Shown: positions 51,534 to 61,297, numbered from the stretch's first letter. The stretch is DNA of 64,000 nucleotides from Streptomyces sp. NBC_01142 (GCF_026341125.1 NZ_JAPEOR010000002.1:1488001-1552000), one strand, 5' to 3'. Translations and numbers: made by a program. The notes: generated from the sequence alone by a model not told the origin.

Positions 51534-52606
51534 CGGGCGCCGCCGCCCAGAGCCAGGGCGGCTCGCGCGGAGTCCGTTTCGGCGGCGAGGACCTCGACAA
51601 GCCGACCTGCGGGCAGCTCGCGCGCCATCCGGTGTCCCTGGCCTGCCCAGAGCGCCATGCCCTGGGCGTCGCCCGCCTTTGCGGCGGCCTTGCGCAGGCC
51701 ACTCGTCAGATGGTGCACCTCGGGGTAGGCGACGGGGGCGTACGGGCCGTGCTCCCGCATGAAGCGGTTGACGAGGCCACGGGCGGGGCGGCCGGAGAAG
51801 GCACGGGTGAGTTCGGTGCGTACGAACAGCGGGTTGGTCATGGCCTGCTTGTGCAGCACGTTGGCGCCGGACTCCGGGCAGACCAGGAAGGCGGTCCCGA
51901 GCTGCGCCGCGCTCGCGCCTGCCGCCAGCACGGCGGCGATCTGGCCGCCGCGCATCAGGCCGCCGGCGGCGATGACCGGCAGCTGTACGGTCTCGCGGAC
52001 CAGCCCGACGAGCGAGAGAAGCCCGATTCCGGCCCCGTCGGTGGCGGGGTCGTCGCGGTGGGTGCCCTGGTGTCCGCCGGCCTCGATGCCCTGCACGCAC
52101 ACGGCGTCGGCACCTGCCCACTGCGCGTCCAGCGCCTCTTCGGGCGTGGTGACCGTCACGACGGTGAAGGTGCCGGCCTTGGCGAAGGAGTCGAGCACCT
52201 CGCGCGTCGGGCAGCCGAAGGTGAACGAGACGGCCGGAACGGGGTCGTCGAGAAGGATGGCGAGCTTGGCCTCGTATCCGTCGTCGCGTCCGGAATCGGG
52301 GTCGCCGAGGGGGGTCTCGTACCAGGCGGCCTCACCGGCGAGCTGCTGCCGGTAGACACCGACGGCGGCGGGGTCGGCGGTGCCGGGCTGCGGCATGAAG
52401 AGATTGATGCCGAAGGGGCGGGAGGTGAGCCCGCGGACCTGTTTGACCTCCTGGTACATGCCGTCCGCGGTCTTGTACCCGGCGGCGAGGAAGCCGAGAC
52501 CACCGGCGTCGGAAACGGCCGCGGCCAGCTGGGGACAGGAGGCGCCGCCCGCCATGGGGGCCTGCACGATCGGAAGACGGCAGAGATCGGTCAGTGCGGA
52601 GGACAT
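51530..52606 (-). CDS. nitronate monooxygenase-like FMN enzyme
   Basis: 358 residues of the 2-nitropropane dioxygenase class. PIVQAPMAGGASCPQLAAAVSDAGGLGFLAAGY at the start, VCVQGIEAGGHQGTH (catalytic His), and IAAGGLMRGGQIAAVLAAGASAAQLGTAFLVCPESG. TIM barrel binding FMN. May detoxify nitronates such as propionate-3-nitronate. It ends with ATGA overlapping rsmE start. Confidence 0.93.
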   Translation of the reverse strand: MSSALTDLCRLPIVQAPMAGGASCPQLAAAVSDAGGLGFLAAGYKTADGMYQEVKQVRGLTSRPFGINLFMPQPGTADPAAVGVYRQQLAGEAAWYETPLGDPDSGRDDGYEAKLAILLDDPVPAVSFTFGCPTREVLDSFAKAGTFTVVTVTTPEEALDAQWAGADAVCVQGIEAGGHQGTHRDDPATDGAGIGLLSLVGLVRETVQLPVIAAGGLMRGGQIAAVLAAGASAAQLGTAFLVCPESGANVLHKQAMTNPLFVRTELTRAFSGRPARGLVNRFMREHGPYAPVAYPEVHHLTSGLRKAAAKAGDAQGMALWAGQGHRMARELPAGRLVEVLAAETDSARAALALGGGAR

Positions 52607-53269
52607 GCAGGCATGGTGCCATGCCTCTCACGGACCGCCCGAATCGGGAGTTCCGGGTGCGGCTCGGGGGTGCTCTTCCCCTGCTCGCCCCTTCGCCCGC
52701 CCCTTCCCGATCCGGGGCAAGCCCCGGTCCCCCAGCCCTTTGTGAGGGGCTGCTGGGGGTCACGGGACGCTCCGCGCAGCGGGGCGACGAGCTGCCGAGC
52801 CCGGGAGACCTGCACGGGCGGTGCGGAGGGCACGCACCCGCGTGCCAGGCGCAGCCGCCGGCGGCGAGCAACGCGGCAGAACAACCGCACGACCCCCGCC
52901 AGGCGGACGGACCACCCACGGCCGCGCACCTGCCCGCTGTGCAACACGGGCGGTGCGGGTGGGAATCACAGGCCACCGTCAGGCAGGCCCAGGCGCGGGC
53001 GCCGACCCGGGTACGTCACAGGCCGCCGTCAGGCGCGCGGGCACCAACGCGGCGCGGGAGGACCCGCGCCTGCCCCGCTACTCAACACGGGCAGTGCGGG
53101 TGGGAATCACAGGCCACCGTCAGGCAGGCCCAGGCGCGGGCGCCGACGAGGCGAGCCGCCGTCAGGCAGGCGCGGGCGTCGACCCGGGCGCGTCACAAGC
53201 CGCCGCCGTCAGGCGGGCCCGGCGCGGGAGGACCCGCGCCTGCCCGCCACCCGCCACCCGTACTCCCGC
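52607..53269. repeat. repeat-rich intergenic region
   Basis: 660 bp between the NMO start and dnaJ2 stop, without a supported gene. A 65-bp block beginning caacacgggc occurs at 52942 and 53083 (period 141 bp, nearly identical). A hairpin unit ggcgcgggaggacccgcgcc appears at 53051 and 53221. Smaller ccgccgtcaggc elements (53016, 53158, 53206) recur. The 53221 hairpin probably terminates dnaJ2. Confidence 0.75.
53221..53240. terminator. hairpin downstream of dnaJ2 (repeat unit)
   Basis: GGCGCGGG (53221-53228) and CCCGCGCC (53233-53240) form an 8-bp perfect stem with a 4-nt loop, 30 bases beyond the dnaJ2 stop on the minus strand. The same unit occurs at 53051-53070. Confidence 0.6.
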
Positions 53270-54406
53270 CTACCGGCCGTTGAACGCGTCCTTCAGCCGC
53301 GAGAACAGCCCCTGCTGCCCCGGCTGGAACTGGCCCGTCGGCCGCTCCTCGCCCCGCAGCTTCGCCAGATCCCGCAGCAGTCGCTCCTGGTCCGCGTCCA
53401 TCTTCGTCGGCGTCGTCACCTCGACGTGCACGATCAGGTCGCCACGCCCGCCGCCCCGCAGATGCGTGATGCCGCGCCCGTGCAGCGGGATCGACTGGCC
53501 CGACTGTGTGCCCGGGCGGATGTCGATCTCCTCCACGCCGTCGAGCGTCTCCAGCGGGCACTTCGTGCCCAGCGCCGCCGCCGTCATCGGAATCGTCACC
53601 GTGCAGTGCAGATCGTCGCCGCGCCGCTGGAAGACCGGGTGCGGCAGTTCGTGGATCTCGACGTACAGATCACCCGCGGGGCCACCGCCCGGGCCGACCT
53701 CGCCCTCGCCCGCGAGCTGGATCCGCGTGCCGTTGTCGACGCCCGCCGGGATCTTCACCGTCAGCGTGCGGCGCGAGCGGATACGCCCGTCACCCGCACA
53801 CTCCGGGCACGGCGTCGGCACGACCGTGCCGAAGCCCTGGCACTGCGGGCACGGCCGCGAGGTCATGACCTGGCCCAGGAAGGACCGCGTCACCTGCGAG
53901 ACCTCACCGCGGCCGCGGCACATGTCGCAGGTCTGCGCCGAGGTACCCGGCGCAGCGCCCTCGCCGCTGCAGGTCGTACAGACCACAGCGGTGTCGACCT
54001 GTATGTCCTTCGTCGTACCGAAGGCCGCCTCGCTGAGCTCGATCTCCAGACGGATCATGGCGTCCTGGCCCCGTCGCGTACGCGACCTGGGCCCCCGCTG
54101 CGACGCCGTCCCGAAGAAGGCATCCATGATGTCGGAGAAGTTCCCGAAGCCACCGGCTCCGAAGCCACCCGCGCCACCGCCGCCCGCCTGGGACAGCGGG
54201 TCGCCGCCGAGGTCGTAGACCTGCTTCTTCTGCGGGTCCGACAGCACCTCGTACGCCGCGTTGATCTCCTTGAAGCGCTCCTGCGTCTTCGGGTCCGGAT
54301 TCACATCCGGGTGGAGCTCACGGGCGAGCCGGCGGAAGGCCTTCTTGATCTCGTCCTGGGATGCGTCGCGGCGTACGCCGAGTACGGCGTAGTAGTCGGT
54401 GGCCAC
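53270..54406 (-). CDS. dnaJ2: molecular chaperone DnaJ
   Basis: 378-residue type I J-protein. J-domain with HPD in ARELHPDVNPDPKTQ, a Gly-rich linker (GGGGAGGFGAGGFG), four CxxCxGxG zinc repeats (CTTCSGEG, CDMCRGRG, CPQCQGFG, CPECAGDG) and the C-terminal substrate-binding domain. Co-chaperone of DnaK. It lies immediately downstream of hrcA (1 base between), a second dnaJ typical of Streptomyces outside the dnaK operon. Confidence 0.97.
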   Translation of the reverse strand: MATDYYAVLGVRRDASQDEIKKAFRRLARELHPDVNPDPKTQERFKEINAAYEVLSDPQKKQVYDLGGDPLSQAGGGGAGGFGAGGFGNFSDIMDAFFGTASQRGPRSRTRRGQDAMIRLEIELSEAAFGTTKDIQVDTAVVCTTCSGEGAAPGTSAQTCDMCRGRGEVSQVTRSFLGQVMTSRPCPQCQGFGTVVPTPCPECAGDGRIRSRRTLTVKIPAGVDNGTRIQLAGEGEVGPGGGPAGDLYVEIHELPHPVFQRRGDDLHCTVTIPMTAAALGTKCPLETLDGVEEIDIRPGTQSGQSIPLHGRGITHLRGGGRGDLIVHVEVTTPTKMDADQERLLRDLAKLRGEERPTGQFQPGQQGLFSRLKDAFNGR

Positions 54407-55429
54407 TTAGGACTCCGCCAGGATCTGTCCGACGTAACGTGCCACTGCGCGTACCGCTCCCATCGTTCCGGGGTAGTCCATGCGGGTCGGTCCGACCACG
54501 CCGAGTTTGGCAACTGCCTCGTCGCCCGAACCGTAGCCGACGGCGACCACGGAAGTGGAGTTGAGGCCCTCGTGGGCATTCTCATGACCGATACGTACGG
54601 TCATGCCCATGCCCGAGTCATTGGCTTCGCCGAGCAGCCGGAGAAGCACCACATGCTCCTCCAGCGCTTCCAGCACCGGCCGGATGGTCAGCGGGAAGTC
54701 GTGCCCGAAGCGGGTCAGATTGGCGGTGCCGCCGATCACCAGCCGCTCCTCGGTCTCCTCGACCAGGGTTTCGAGCAGGATCGCGAGCACCGTGGAGACG
54801 GTGCCGCGGTCCTCCGGCTCGAAGGAGTCGGGAAGGTCCTGCACCAGCTGCGGCACATCCGCGAAGCGGCGGCCGACGACCCGGCTGTTGAGCCGGGCCC
54901 GCAGGTCGGCGAGCGAGGTCTCGCCGAAGGGCGCGGGGCAGTCGATCATGCGCTGTTCGACCCGGCCGGTGTCCGTGATGAGCACGAGCATCAGACGGGC
55001 GGGCGCGAGGGAGAGAAGCTCCACGTGCCGGACCGTGGACCGGGTCAGCGAGGGGTACTGGACGACGGCGACCTGCCTGGTCAGCTGCGCCAGCAGCCGT
55101 ACCGTACGGCCCACCACGTCATCCAGGTCCACCGCTCCGTCCAGGAAGTTCTGGATGGCGCGGCGCTCGGGCGACGACAGCGGCTTGACGCCCGCCAGCT
55201 TGTCGACGAAGAGCCGGTATCCCTTGTCGGTGGGGATCCGCCCGGCACTCGTATGAGGCTGGGCGATGAACCCTTCCTCCTCCAGCACTGCCATGTCGTT
55301 ACGGACCGTCGCCGGAGACACACCGAGCTTGTGCCGCTCGGTCAAGGCCTTGGAGCCGACGGGCTCCTCGGTGCCGACATAGTCCTGGACGATGGCGCGC
55401 AGCACTTCGAGTCTGCGTTCGCTGAGCAC
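54407..55429 (-). CDS. hrcA: heat-inducible transcription repressor HrcA
   Basis: 340 residues. N-terminal winged helix ([71 protein letters not shown]), then the HrcA dimerisation domain ([34 protein letters not shown]). Represses groE/dnaJ2 by binding CIRCE. GTG 55429 has a perfect SD (ggaggt, 7 bases). Autoregulated through the CIRCE at 55466. Overlapping or adjacent to dnaJ2, one operon. Confidence 0.96.
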   Translation of the reverse strand: MLSERRLEVLRAIVQDYVGTEEPVGSKALTERHKLGVSPATVRNDMAVLEEEGFIAQPHTSAGRIPTDKGYRLFVDKLAGVKPLSSPERRAIQNFLDGAVDLDDVVGRTVRLLAQLTRQVAVVQYPSLTRSTVRHVELLSLAPARLMLVLITDTGRVEQRMIDCPAPFGETSLADLRARLNSRVVGRRFADVPQLVQDLPDSFEPEDRGTVSTVLAILLETLVEETEERLVIGGTANLTRFGHDFPLTIRPVLEALEEHVVLLRLLGEANDSGMGMTVRIGHENAHEGLNSTSVVAVGYGSGDEAVAKLGVVGPTRMDYPGTMGAVRAVARYVGQILAES

Positions 55430-55465
55430 CGCGCACACCTCCAGCTGTGGTTCCTCGGCGACTGC

Positions 55466-55492
55466 CTGGCACTCGATAGATCCGAGTGCCAG
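55466..55492 (-). promoter_or_regulatory. CIRCE element upstream of hrcA
   Basis: CTGGCACTC (55466-55474) and GAGTGCCAG (55484-55492) are perfect inverted repeats separated by 9 bases. They match the CIRCE consensus (TTAGCACTC-N9-GAGTGCTAA) at 7 of 9 positions per arm. Located 37 bp upstream of hrcA, it is the operator for HrcA. Confidence 0.9.
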
Positions 55493-55605
55493 CATTCTCC
55501 CCGGCCAGTGTACGGCCGAGGGGTACTCCCCCAGCAAGGGCGGGCAGCCGGGGCGACCGATCACGCTACCGCGACGCCGCTGGTCGTTGCCGATAGCGTC
55601 GCGGT

Positions 55606-56337
55606 ATGGACGTCAGTTGGGAAGACTTCGGCTGGGAGCGGTTGGCCGACGGGGTGGGCCGTCGCCGCATGCCGATCTGGGACGCGACCATCGGATTGAT
55701 CGCCGGTGAGGACGCCGTCCTCCTGTACGACACGGGCTCCACGGTCCGTGAGGGCGCCGAGCTCCGCGCCCAGGCACAGGCACTGCTGGGCGGCCGCCGG
55801 GTGACGCATATCGCACTGAGCCACCCCCACTTCGACCATGTGCTGGGCACCGCGGCGTTCTCGGGGGCAGAGGTCTACGGCGCGGTGGGCGTGGATGCGC
55901 TGATGAGACGGGAACGGGAGGAGATCCGCGACACCGCCGTACGGCACGGGGTCCCTCTGTCCGCGGCCGCCGAGGCCATCGACGTGCTGGTGGTGCCGCA
56001 CCATCTGGTGTGCGGCGAGTGGACGCTGGAGCTGGGCGGGCGCCAGGTATTGCTGGCCAATGTCGGCCCCGGTCACTCCGGGCACGATCTGGCGGTGCTG
56101 GTGCCGGGCGGCCCGGGAAGCCCGGAGGTCGTCTTCTGCGGCGATCTGGTGGAGGAGTCGGGCGAACCGCAGGCGGGCCCGGACGCGATCCCGTCCCGCT
56201 GGCCGGCGGCGCTCGACCGGCTGCTCTCCCTGGGGGGCGAGGACGCGGTGTACGTCCCCGGGCACGGAGCCGCGGTCGACGCGGCGTTCGTACGCGCGCA
56301 GCGGGATGTGCTGGCGGCGCGCTTCGGCGTATCGTAG
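55606..56337 (+). CDS. metallo-beta-lactamase-fold hydrolase
   Basis: 243 residues. Zinc motif [16 protein letters not shown] (HPHFDH, residues about 70-80), later metal residues in [12 protein letters not shown] and [12 protein letters not shown]. Family functions vary (glyoxalase II-like, lactonase). Divergent from hrcA. ATG 55606 lacks a clear SD; upstream tagcgtcgcggt could serve as -10. Confidence 0.93.
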   Translation: MDVSWEDFGWERLADGVGRRRMPIWDATIGLIAGEDAVLLYDTGSTVREGAELRAQAQALLGGRRVTHIALSHPHFDHVLGTAAFSGAEVYGAVGVDALMRREREEIRDTAVRHGVPLSAAAEAIDVLVVPHHLVCGEWTLELGGRQVLLANVGPGHSGHDLAVLVPGGPGSPEVVFCGDLVEESGEPQAGPDAIPSRWPAALDRLLSLGGEDAVYVPGHGAAVDAAFVRAQRDVLAARFGVS

Positions 56338-56347
56338 CGTCGGCCAA

Positions 56348-57172
56348 ATGCGCAGCTACAGCCCGGATTTGACCCCGCCCTGGAAGAAGTCGCAGCCCGC
56401 CCCCGAGGTCCCGGCCGATCCCGATCTGGTCGTGGAGGACGTGGGCACGGGCTTCTGCGGTGCGGTGATCCGTACGGAGAAGACGGCGGAGGGCCCGACG
56501 GTCACGCTGGAGGACCGCTTCGGCAAGCACCGGGTCTTCCCGCTGGTCCCGCGCGGCTTCCTGCTGGAGGGCCGGGTGGTGACCCTGGTCCGCCCCACGG
56601 CGGCAGCTCCTGCGTCGGTCCGGCCGGCCCGTACGGCCTCCGGCTCGGTCGCGGTCCCGGGAGCACGGGCCCGGGTGGCGCGCGCCGGCCGTATCTATGT
56701 CGAGGGCCGCCACGACGCGGAGCTGGTGGAGCGGGTCTGGGGAGACGATCTGCGGATCGAGGGTGTGGTCGTGGAGTACCTGGAGGGCATCGACGACCTG
56801 CCGTCGATCGTCGCGGACTTCGCCCCCGGCCCGGACGCGCGCCTGGGGGTGCTGGTGGACCATCTGGTTCCCGGCTCGAAGGAGTCCCGTATCGCGGGCC
56901 AGGTCGCCGGCGACCACGCGCTGGTCGTGGGCCATCCGTACATCGACGTGTGGGAGGCGGTGAAGCCGTCGTCGGTGGGGATCCGCGCATGGCCGGTGGT
57001 GCCGCGGGGCCAGGACTGGAAGACGGGGGTGTGCCGTGCCCTGGGCTGGCCCGAGAACACGGGCGCGGCCTGGCAGCACATCCTGTCCCGGGTCCACTCC
57101 TACCGGGATCTGGAGCCGGAGCTGCTGGGGAGGGTCGAGGAGCTGATCGACTTCGTGACGGCGCCGGACTAG
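56348..57172 (+). CDS. DUF3097 family protein
   Basis: 274 residues beginning MRSYSPDLTPPWKKSQPAPEVPADPDLVVEDVGTGFCGAV. Conserved actinobacterial family DUF3097. It contains a Toprim-like pattern (RIYVEGRHDAELVERVWGDDLRIEGVVVEYLEGIDDLPSIV, RLGVLVDHLVPGSKES) with acidic metal-site residues, so a role with nucleic acid is likely. It follows the MBL gene by 10 bp in the same orientation. Function unknown. Confidence 0.92.
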   Translation: MRSYSPDLTPPWKKSQPAPEVPADPDLVVEDVGTGFCGAVIRTEKTAEGPTVTLEDRFGKHRVFPLVPRGFLLEGRVVTLVRPTAAAPASVRPARTASGSVAVPGARARVARAGRIYVEGRHDAELVERVWGDDLRIEGVVVEYLEGIDDLPSIVADFAPGPDARLGVLVDHLVPGSKESRIAGQVAGDHALVVGHPYIDVWEAVKPSSVGIRAWPVVPRGQDWKTGVCRALGWPENTGAAWQHILSRVHSYRDLEPELLGRVEELIDFVTAPD

Positions 57173-57188
57173 ACCGGACCGGACCGGA

Positions 57189-57758
57189 CTAGAGACGCGG
57201 AAGGGTCCGGAACCCGGACGTCTCCAGGGTCAGATCGAGCACGTCGACCGGCATGGGGTCACCGAACTTGACCGTGCGCTCCACCTGGTACTTGGCCTCG
57301 TCGCCCGCACCGACCGGTTCGGTGTGAAGGACGCACGTGGCCGCGAAGGGGTCCACGAGCAGATAAGCGGGCACCTGACCGGCCGCGTACATCGACGGCT
57401 TGAGCCGGTAGTCGCGGTCGGCGCTGGTCTTGGAGACCACCTCCAGGACCAGCGTGACCGCGGGGGCGGGGATGAGCCGGCCGGGGCCCTCGAAGGCCCC
57501 GTGCTCGTAGACGACGAGGTCCGGCTGCGGTTCACTCGACTCGCCCGGGATGGCGATGTCCTGTGTCTGGAGCGGGTACCAGCGGTCGAGCGGAATCTGC
57601 CTCTGGACGAACAGAACGATCATGTTGTGGACCCAGTCAGGCCCGGCCATCATCACGATTTCCCCCCGCAGGAGCTCCGCCTTGAAACCCTCGGGAACGT
57701 CGAGGTTCTCGAAGATCTCAGCAATCGATGCAACAGGTCGGTCATCCACAGCGGTCAT
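57189..57758 (-). CDS. Uma2 family endonuclease-like protein
   Basis: 189 residues of the Uma2/DUF820 restriction-endonuclease-like family. It shows FKAELLRGEIVMMAGPDWVHN, SEPQPDLVVYEHGAFEGPG and VTLVLEVVSKTSADRDYRLKPSMYAAGQVPAYLLVDP, the PD-(D/E)xK core. Uma2 proteins are abundant in Streptomyces, with unknown target. ATG 57758; upstream in-frame ATG alternatives exist. Confidence 0.93.
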   Translation of the reverse strand: MTAVDDRPVASIAEIFENLDVPEGFKAELLRGEIVMMAGPDWVHNMIVLFVQRQIPLDRWYPLQTQDIAIPGESSEPQPDLVVYEHGAFEGPGRLIPAPAVTLVLEVVSKTSADRDYRLKPSMYAAGQVPAYLLVDPFAATCVLHTEPVGAGDEAKYQVERTVKFGDPMPVDVLDLTLETSGFRTLPRL

Positions 57759-57858
57759 CTCCGTGGCCCTCCTCATCCGCCGCATTCTTTGAGCAGCAGG
57801 CTAGGGCCAGCCTAGGCAGGTACACCGCCGATCCGCAGGGGTTCACTCCGGAGAGTGA

Positions 57859-59091
57859 TCAGTCCACCAGGTCCCGCACCACGGCATCCGCCAGCAGGCG
57901 TCCCCGCAGGGTCAGGACCGCGCGCCCCTGCTCGTACGGCCTTTCCTCGAGCAGCTCGTCGGACAGGGCACGGCGCGCCGCGGCGAGGCCCTGGGGGCGC
58001 AGCAGCTCCAGCTCGCAGCCGTCCCGGAGCCGGAGCTCCAGCAGGATCCTCTCCACCCGGCGGTCCTCCGCCGAGAGGAGCTCGCGGCCCGCACCCGGGG
58101 AGCGGCCCTCCGCGAGCGCCGCCGCGTACGCGCCGGGGTGCTTCACGTTCCACCAGCGGACCCCGCCCACATGGCTGTGCGCGCCGGGGCCGGCGCCCCA
58201 CCAGTCCGCGCCGCGCCAGTAGAGCTCGTTGTGGAGGCAGCGGCCCGCTTCCGTCGTGGCCCAGTTGGAGACCTCGTACCAGTCGAAGCCCGCCTCCCGC
58301 AGCACCGAGTCCGCGATCAGATATCGGTCCGCGTGGACGTCGTCGTCGGTCATCGGGACCTCGCCCCGGCGAATGCGCCGCGCCAGCTGCGTGCCCTCCT
58401 CCACGATCAGCGCGTACGCCGAGATGTGGTCGGGGCCCGCGCCGACCGCCGCCGCGAGCGATGCCCGCCAGTCGTCGTCGCTCTCCCCCGGGGTGCCGTA
58501 GATCAGGTCGAGGTTCACATGGTCGAACCCGGCCGCCCGCGCCTCCGCGACGCACGCCTCGGGCCGGCCCGGCGTATGGGTACGGTCCAGCACCTTCAGC
58601 ACATGCTGCCGAGCGCTCTGCATCCCGAACGAGATCCGGTTGAAGCCCCCGGAACGCAGCTCCGCCAGATACGCCGGGTCCACCGACTCCGGGTTCGCCT
58701 CGGTCGTGATCTCCGCGTCCTCCGCGAACCCGAACTCCTCGCGGACCGCGTCCAGCATCCGTACAAGATCACTCGCGGCGAGCAGCGTCGGCGTACCTCC
58801 CCCGACAAAGACCGTGCGGACCGGACGTGGGTCGTCTCCCAGGACCTTCCGGGCCAGCCGCACCTCCTCCGCGACCATCTCGGCATAGTTGTCACGGGAG
58901 GCCAGCACGCCGCCCGAGCCGCGCAGCTCGGTCGCCGTGTAGGTGTTGAAATCGCAGTAGCCACAGCGCGTCGCGCAGTACGGCACATGCAGATAGAAGG
59001 CGAGCGGCCGGTCCCCGGCGCCCTGGAGGGAGGATGCGGGCAGCGACCCGTCCTCGGGCATGGGCTCACCATCGGGCAGTACGGAAGGCAT
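57859..59091 (-). CDS. hemW: radical SAM protein HemW
   Basis: 410 residues. CATRCGYCDF (C39, C43, C46) binds the 4Fe-4S cluster; FVGGGTPTLL and EANPESVDPAYLAELRSGGFNRISFGMQS follow the HemW/HemN pattern. HemW is a haem chaperone rather than a coproporphyrinogen oxidase. ATG 59091 or 59100 are both possible; 59091 has better SD placement. Follows hrcA region in the usual actinobacterial order. Confidence 0.94.
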   Translation of the reverse strand: MPSVLPDGEPMPEDGSLPASSLQGAGDRPLAFYLHVPYCATRCGYCDFNTYTATELRGSGGVLASRDNYAEMVAEEVRLARKVLGDDPRPVRTVFVGGGTPTLLAASDLVRMLDAVREEFGFAEDAEITTEANPESVDPAYLAELRSGGFNRISFGMQSARQHVLKVLDRTHTPGRPEACVAEARAAGFDHVNLDLIYGTPGESDDDWRASLAAAVGAGPDHISAYALIVEEGTQLARRIRRGEVPMTDDDVHADRYLIADSVLREAGFDWYEVSNWATTEAGRCLHNELYWRGADWWGAGPGAHSHVGGVRWWNVKHPGAYAAALAEGRSPGAGRELLSAEDRRVERILLELRLRDGCELELLRPQGLAAARRALSDELLEERPYEQGRAVLTLRGRLLADAVVRDLVD

Positions 59092-59122
59092 GCCCCCCAT
59101 TGTCCGTCACCTCGCGAGGAAC

Positions 59123-59247
59123 CTCGGACCGCTCGTCTCGGACCGGCCACCTCGGACCGGCTACGTCGAACCGTTTCGCCCTCGGCCCGGGCACGCCGGA
59201 CGGGCCACACCAGAGCGGTCACACCAGAGCGGCCACACCAGAGCGGT
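59123..59247. repeat. two 14-bp tandem arrays
   Basis: Array 1: ctcggaccgctcgt-type units at 59123, 59137 and 59151. Array 2: cacaccagagcggt units at 59206, 59220 and 59234. Both have a 14-bp period and lie in the gap between the hemW start and the phosphatase stop. No spacer structure, so not CRISPR. Confidence 0.75.
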
Positions 59248-59308
59248 CACCTCGGCCGGGCCGTCCGCCCCGCGCCGCTCGGCCCGCGCCTCGTCACCGT
59301 CCGGACCG

Positions 59309-61297
59309 TCACTGCGCCTGGAGCACCAGCAGCGCCAGATCGTCCTCCGGCGGCGCCTCGGCGAACTCGTACACCGCCTGCTTGATCCGCTCCGCGACCC
59401 CCTGCGCGGTCAGGCCCGCGCACCCCGCCAGCACCTGCGCCAACCCGTCCCCGTCGTCGAACATCCGCGGCCCGGAGCGCCGCTCCGTCACCCCGTCCGT
59501 CACACAGAGCAGCGTGTCGCCGGGCTCCAGGTCGAAGGTCTGGCTCTGGTACGCCACATCGTCGACGACCCCGAGCAGCACCTGCGACTCGGCGGCCGTC
59601 ACGACCCTGCCGTCGGGTCGCAGCAGCAGCGGCAGCGGGTGCCCGGCGCTCGCCAGGGTGCACCGCACACCCCCACCGGCCCGCGGCGACGGCACCAGCT
59701 CGCCGTAGAGCAGGGACAGGAACCGCGCCTGCTGCCCCTCCGGAACGCCCTGACCGCCCTGCCCGCCCGCCGCCGCGACCATCAGCGCGGCCGACTCCGC
59801 CGCCTCCATGGCGTCGTCGAGAAGCAGTCCGTTGAGGCGGTCGAGCACCTCGCCGACCTGGTAGCCCTCGCGGGCGAGCAGCCGCAGCCAGGGCCGGGCG
59901 AGGCCGGTGACGACCGCGGCCTCGGGGCCGCTGCCCTGGACGTCGCCGAGCATGAAGCACCAGCGGCCGGCCGTGCCGGCGGCCGGGAAGATGTCGTAGA
60001 AGTCACCGCCCGCGACGCCGTCGTCGCTCGGCTCGTAGATCAGGAAGCGGTCGACGCCCGGGATCTGGCCGACCTTGCTGGGCAGCAGTCCGCGCTGCAG
60101 GACCCGGCTGATGGTGGCCTGCCGGGTGTACTGACGGGCCGCGCTGATCGCCAGGGCGACCCGCCGCGCGAAGTCCTCGATCAGCGCGGTCACTTCGTCG
60201 GGGACACGCGCCAGCCCGTGCCGTGCGACCAGCAGGGTGCCGAGCCCGCGTCCGCCGGCGACCAGCCGGTAGGCCAGCGCCGTGCCCTCACCCGCGCCCG
60301 GCTCCCCCTCACCGGGCCAGGGGATCGGCACGGGCCCGTTGCGCGGGCTGTCCGGCAACAGCGGCGGCTCCTTGTCCAGGACCTCGCGCAGCTGCTCGAT
60401 ACGGGCCTCGTCGGTGTGCCAGACCCGGGCCAGCCGTGACGCGGCCCCCGCTCCGCCACCCTTGCCCCACCCCGAGCGTCCCGCCTCGCCGTCCAGCCAG
60501 ATCGCGCACCAGTCGGCGAGCCGCGGCACCAGCAGCTGTCCGGCGAGCGCCGCGACCAGGTCCTCGTCCAGCTGTCCGGCAAGCAGATCGGAGGCCTCGG
60601 CGAGGAAGGAGAGGGCGCCGCGGCTGATCCAGTCCTGATCGTCGCGCACGGTGCGCCGGGGCGAGGGGGCGAGGATCTCGGCGGCGCGCAGCCCGCGTTG
60701 CAGCGCGGGTTCGGCGCCGGGAAGCGGGCAGGCGTCCCAGCCGTCGACGGGCAGCCGAGCCCAGACGGCCTTGAGGGCACCGAGGTAGGTGATGCCCCAG
60801 CGCTCGGCGAGGGCGCCGACGAGCTGGAGGCCGCGCCCGTACTCGGGGGTGCCGGAATGTTCCGCGTCGCCCTGCGGCTCGCTGCGTACGGTCCTGGCCG
60901 GGTGGTGGTCGGAGACCTCGATCACCAGCGCGGCGGGCTCGCCCTCCGCCGACTCCTCGAGCCTGCAGAGCAGTTCGACGGTGGTGCCCGCGTGCACGAC
61001 GGCGTTGGTGACCAGTTCATTGACGATGAGTACGGCATCGTCCGCGAGCCGGTCCGTACTGTGCTGTCCCGGTGGGCAGCCCCCGCTCCCCCGGCAGAAC
61101 GCGCAGGTGGCGAGCAGCCCGAGGTTGGTCCAGTCGGCAAGGGCGGCCCGCACGAAGCGGCGCGCGGCCGACGGCGCCAGGGGATTGCCGGGCAGACTGG
61201 TGCGCGCGACCGACCGCAGGTCACCCCTGAGCGGGTACAGCGGTGTTGAACGGTGGCCTGTGTGAACGGTGTCGCGCTGCATCGGAATTGGCCCCAC
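59309..61297 (-). CDS. PP2C/SpoIIE-type phosphatase with HATPase and GAF domains
   Basis: 662 residues: N-terminal HATPase_c anti-sigma-like kinase domain (LIVNELVTNAVVHAGTTVELLCRLEE, about residues 85-110), a GAF-like sensory region (about 200-390) and a C-terminal PP2C/SpoIIE phosphatase (VAGGDFYDIFPAAGTAG, MLGDVQGSGPEAAVVTGLARPWL, TLLCVTDGVTERR). Such proteins control sigma-B-like factors through anti-anti-sigma dephosphorylation; none is encoded here. GTG 61297 has a good SD (aggag, spacing 7). Divergent from a receiver-only regulator. Confidence 0.93.
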   Translation of the reverse strand: MGPIPMQRDTVHTGHRSTPLYPLRGDLRSVARTSLPGNPLAPSAARRFVRAALADWTNLGLLATCAFCRGSGGCPPGQHSTDRLADDAVLIVNELVTNAVVHAGTTVELLCRLEESAEGEPAALVIEVSDHHPARTVRSEPQGDAEHSGTPEYGRGLQLVGALAERWGITYLGALKAVWARLPVDGWDACPLPGAEPALQRGLRAAEILAPSPRRTVRDDQDWISRGALSFLAEASDLLAGQLDEDLVAALAGQLLVPRLADWCAIWLDGEAGRSGWGKGGGAGAASRLARVWHTDEARIEQLREVLDKEPPLLPDSPRNGPVPIPWPGEGEPGAGEGTALAYRLVAGGRGLGTLLVARHGLARVPDEVTALIEDFARRVALAISAARQYTRQATISRVLQRGLLPSKVGQIPGVDRFLIYEPSDDGVAGGDFYDIFPAAGTAGRWCFMLGDVQGSGPEAAVVTGLARPWLRLLAREGYQVGEVLDRLNGLLLDDAMEAAESAALMVAAAGGQGGQGVPEGQQARFLSLLYGELVPSPRAGGGVRCTLASAGHPLPLLLRPDGRVVTAAESQVLLGVVDDVAYQSQTFDLEPGDTLLCVTDGVTERRSGPRMFDDGDGLAQVLAGCAGLTAQGVAERIKQAVYEFAEAPPEDDLALLVLQAQ

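Noticed and set aside
51632..55699. Very long open frame on the + strand opposite rsmE, NMO, dnaJ2 and hrcA
   Set aside because: It is antisense to four well-supported genes and only open because of high GC; its translation has no domain and odd composition.
59206..59247. Direct repeats considered as a CRISPR array
   Set aside because: Units are 14 bp and directly adjacent with no unique spacers, and no cas genes are near.
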